Made by a program: the position numbers and the translations under genes. DNA of 41,138 nt. Origin: Sedimentisphaerales bacterium. GTDB taxonomy: Bacteria > Planctomycetota > Phycisphaerae > Sedimentisphaerales > Anaerobacaceae. The notes below the pieces were generated by a model. It searched no databases. It saw only the letters and a program-made list of their open reading frames with translations, and was not told the origin of the DNA. Positions 41,136 to 41,138 of this stretch are shown here, one piece after another (within the stretch, counting starts at the first letter, position 1; every line of letters begins with the position of its first letter). The stretch is from NCBI GenBank assembly GCA_016932095.1, contig JAFGDN010000002.1:1-41138 (forward strand), read 5' to 3'.

Positions 41136-41138
41136 GAA

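Overview
The window looks like chromosomal DNA of a planctomycete of the class Phycisphaerae (Sedimentisphaerales-like). The evidence is a combination of a PEP-CTERM surface protein, large secreted proteins with lamin-tail, CotH and dockerin-like EF-hand modules, VIT/VWA proteins, a protein of a family described as restricted to Planctomycetes and Verrucomicrobia, and many intergenic inverted-repeat elements. No phage, transposase, CRISPR array or rRNA was seen. Two tRNA genes are present: Lys(CTT) and Leu(TAG).

Layout. Positions 1-2.6 kb hold NADP-type glutamate dehydrogenase and a family-4 uracil-DNA glycosylase. From 2.9 to 12 kb there are secreted or surface proteins: a PEP-CTERM protein, an RCC1-type propeller with a dockerin-like tail, and a 1917-residue LTD/CotH/PASTA protein, with tRNA-Lys between the last two. 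From 12.3 to 20.4 kb a minus-strand block holds, in transcription order, an OmpR-type response regulator, a membrane histidine kinase, a PQQ-type propeller protein, a VIT-VWA protein and a second VWA protein. The regulator promoter and the VIT-VWA promoter carry the same 11-bp-spaced direct repeat at the same distance from a -10 box, so this is probably a self-regulated regulon. From 20.4 to 21.9 kb there are small membrane-protein genes and a short plus-strand transcription unit. SppA and DnaE follow. From 26.7 to 28.9 kb a small accessory island (DUF3800-type protein, membrane protein, two-gene nucleotidyltransferase module) sits between dnaE and tmk.

From 28.9 to 35.2 kb lies a housekeeping run, tmk - ankyrin lipoprotein - holB - ricT - metG - small planctomycete/verrucomicrobial protein, resembling the tmk/holB/ricT/metS neighbourhood of Firmicutes. 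A FHA-GAF protein with its own consensus promoter follows. From 36.3 to 41 kb the minus strand carries small membrane and zinc-ribbon-like proteins, a purine permease, a HEAT-repeat lipoprotein and tRNA-Leu.

The most unusual feature is the density of palindromic dispersed elements. One family (A) has arms built from a degenerate CGCAGAG-type unit. It occurs five times and in two genes (udg and holB) is inserted in frame, encoding an AEHAE peptide. A second family (B) is nested inside a copy of A, and a different insert interrupts another copy. Two further elements supply the end of a kinase gene and the leader of metG. Several start codons were moved from the longest reading frame because a promoter or Shine-Dalgarno sequence lies inside the longer frame.
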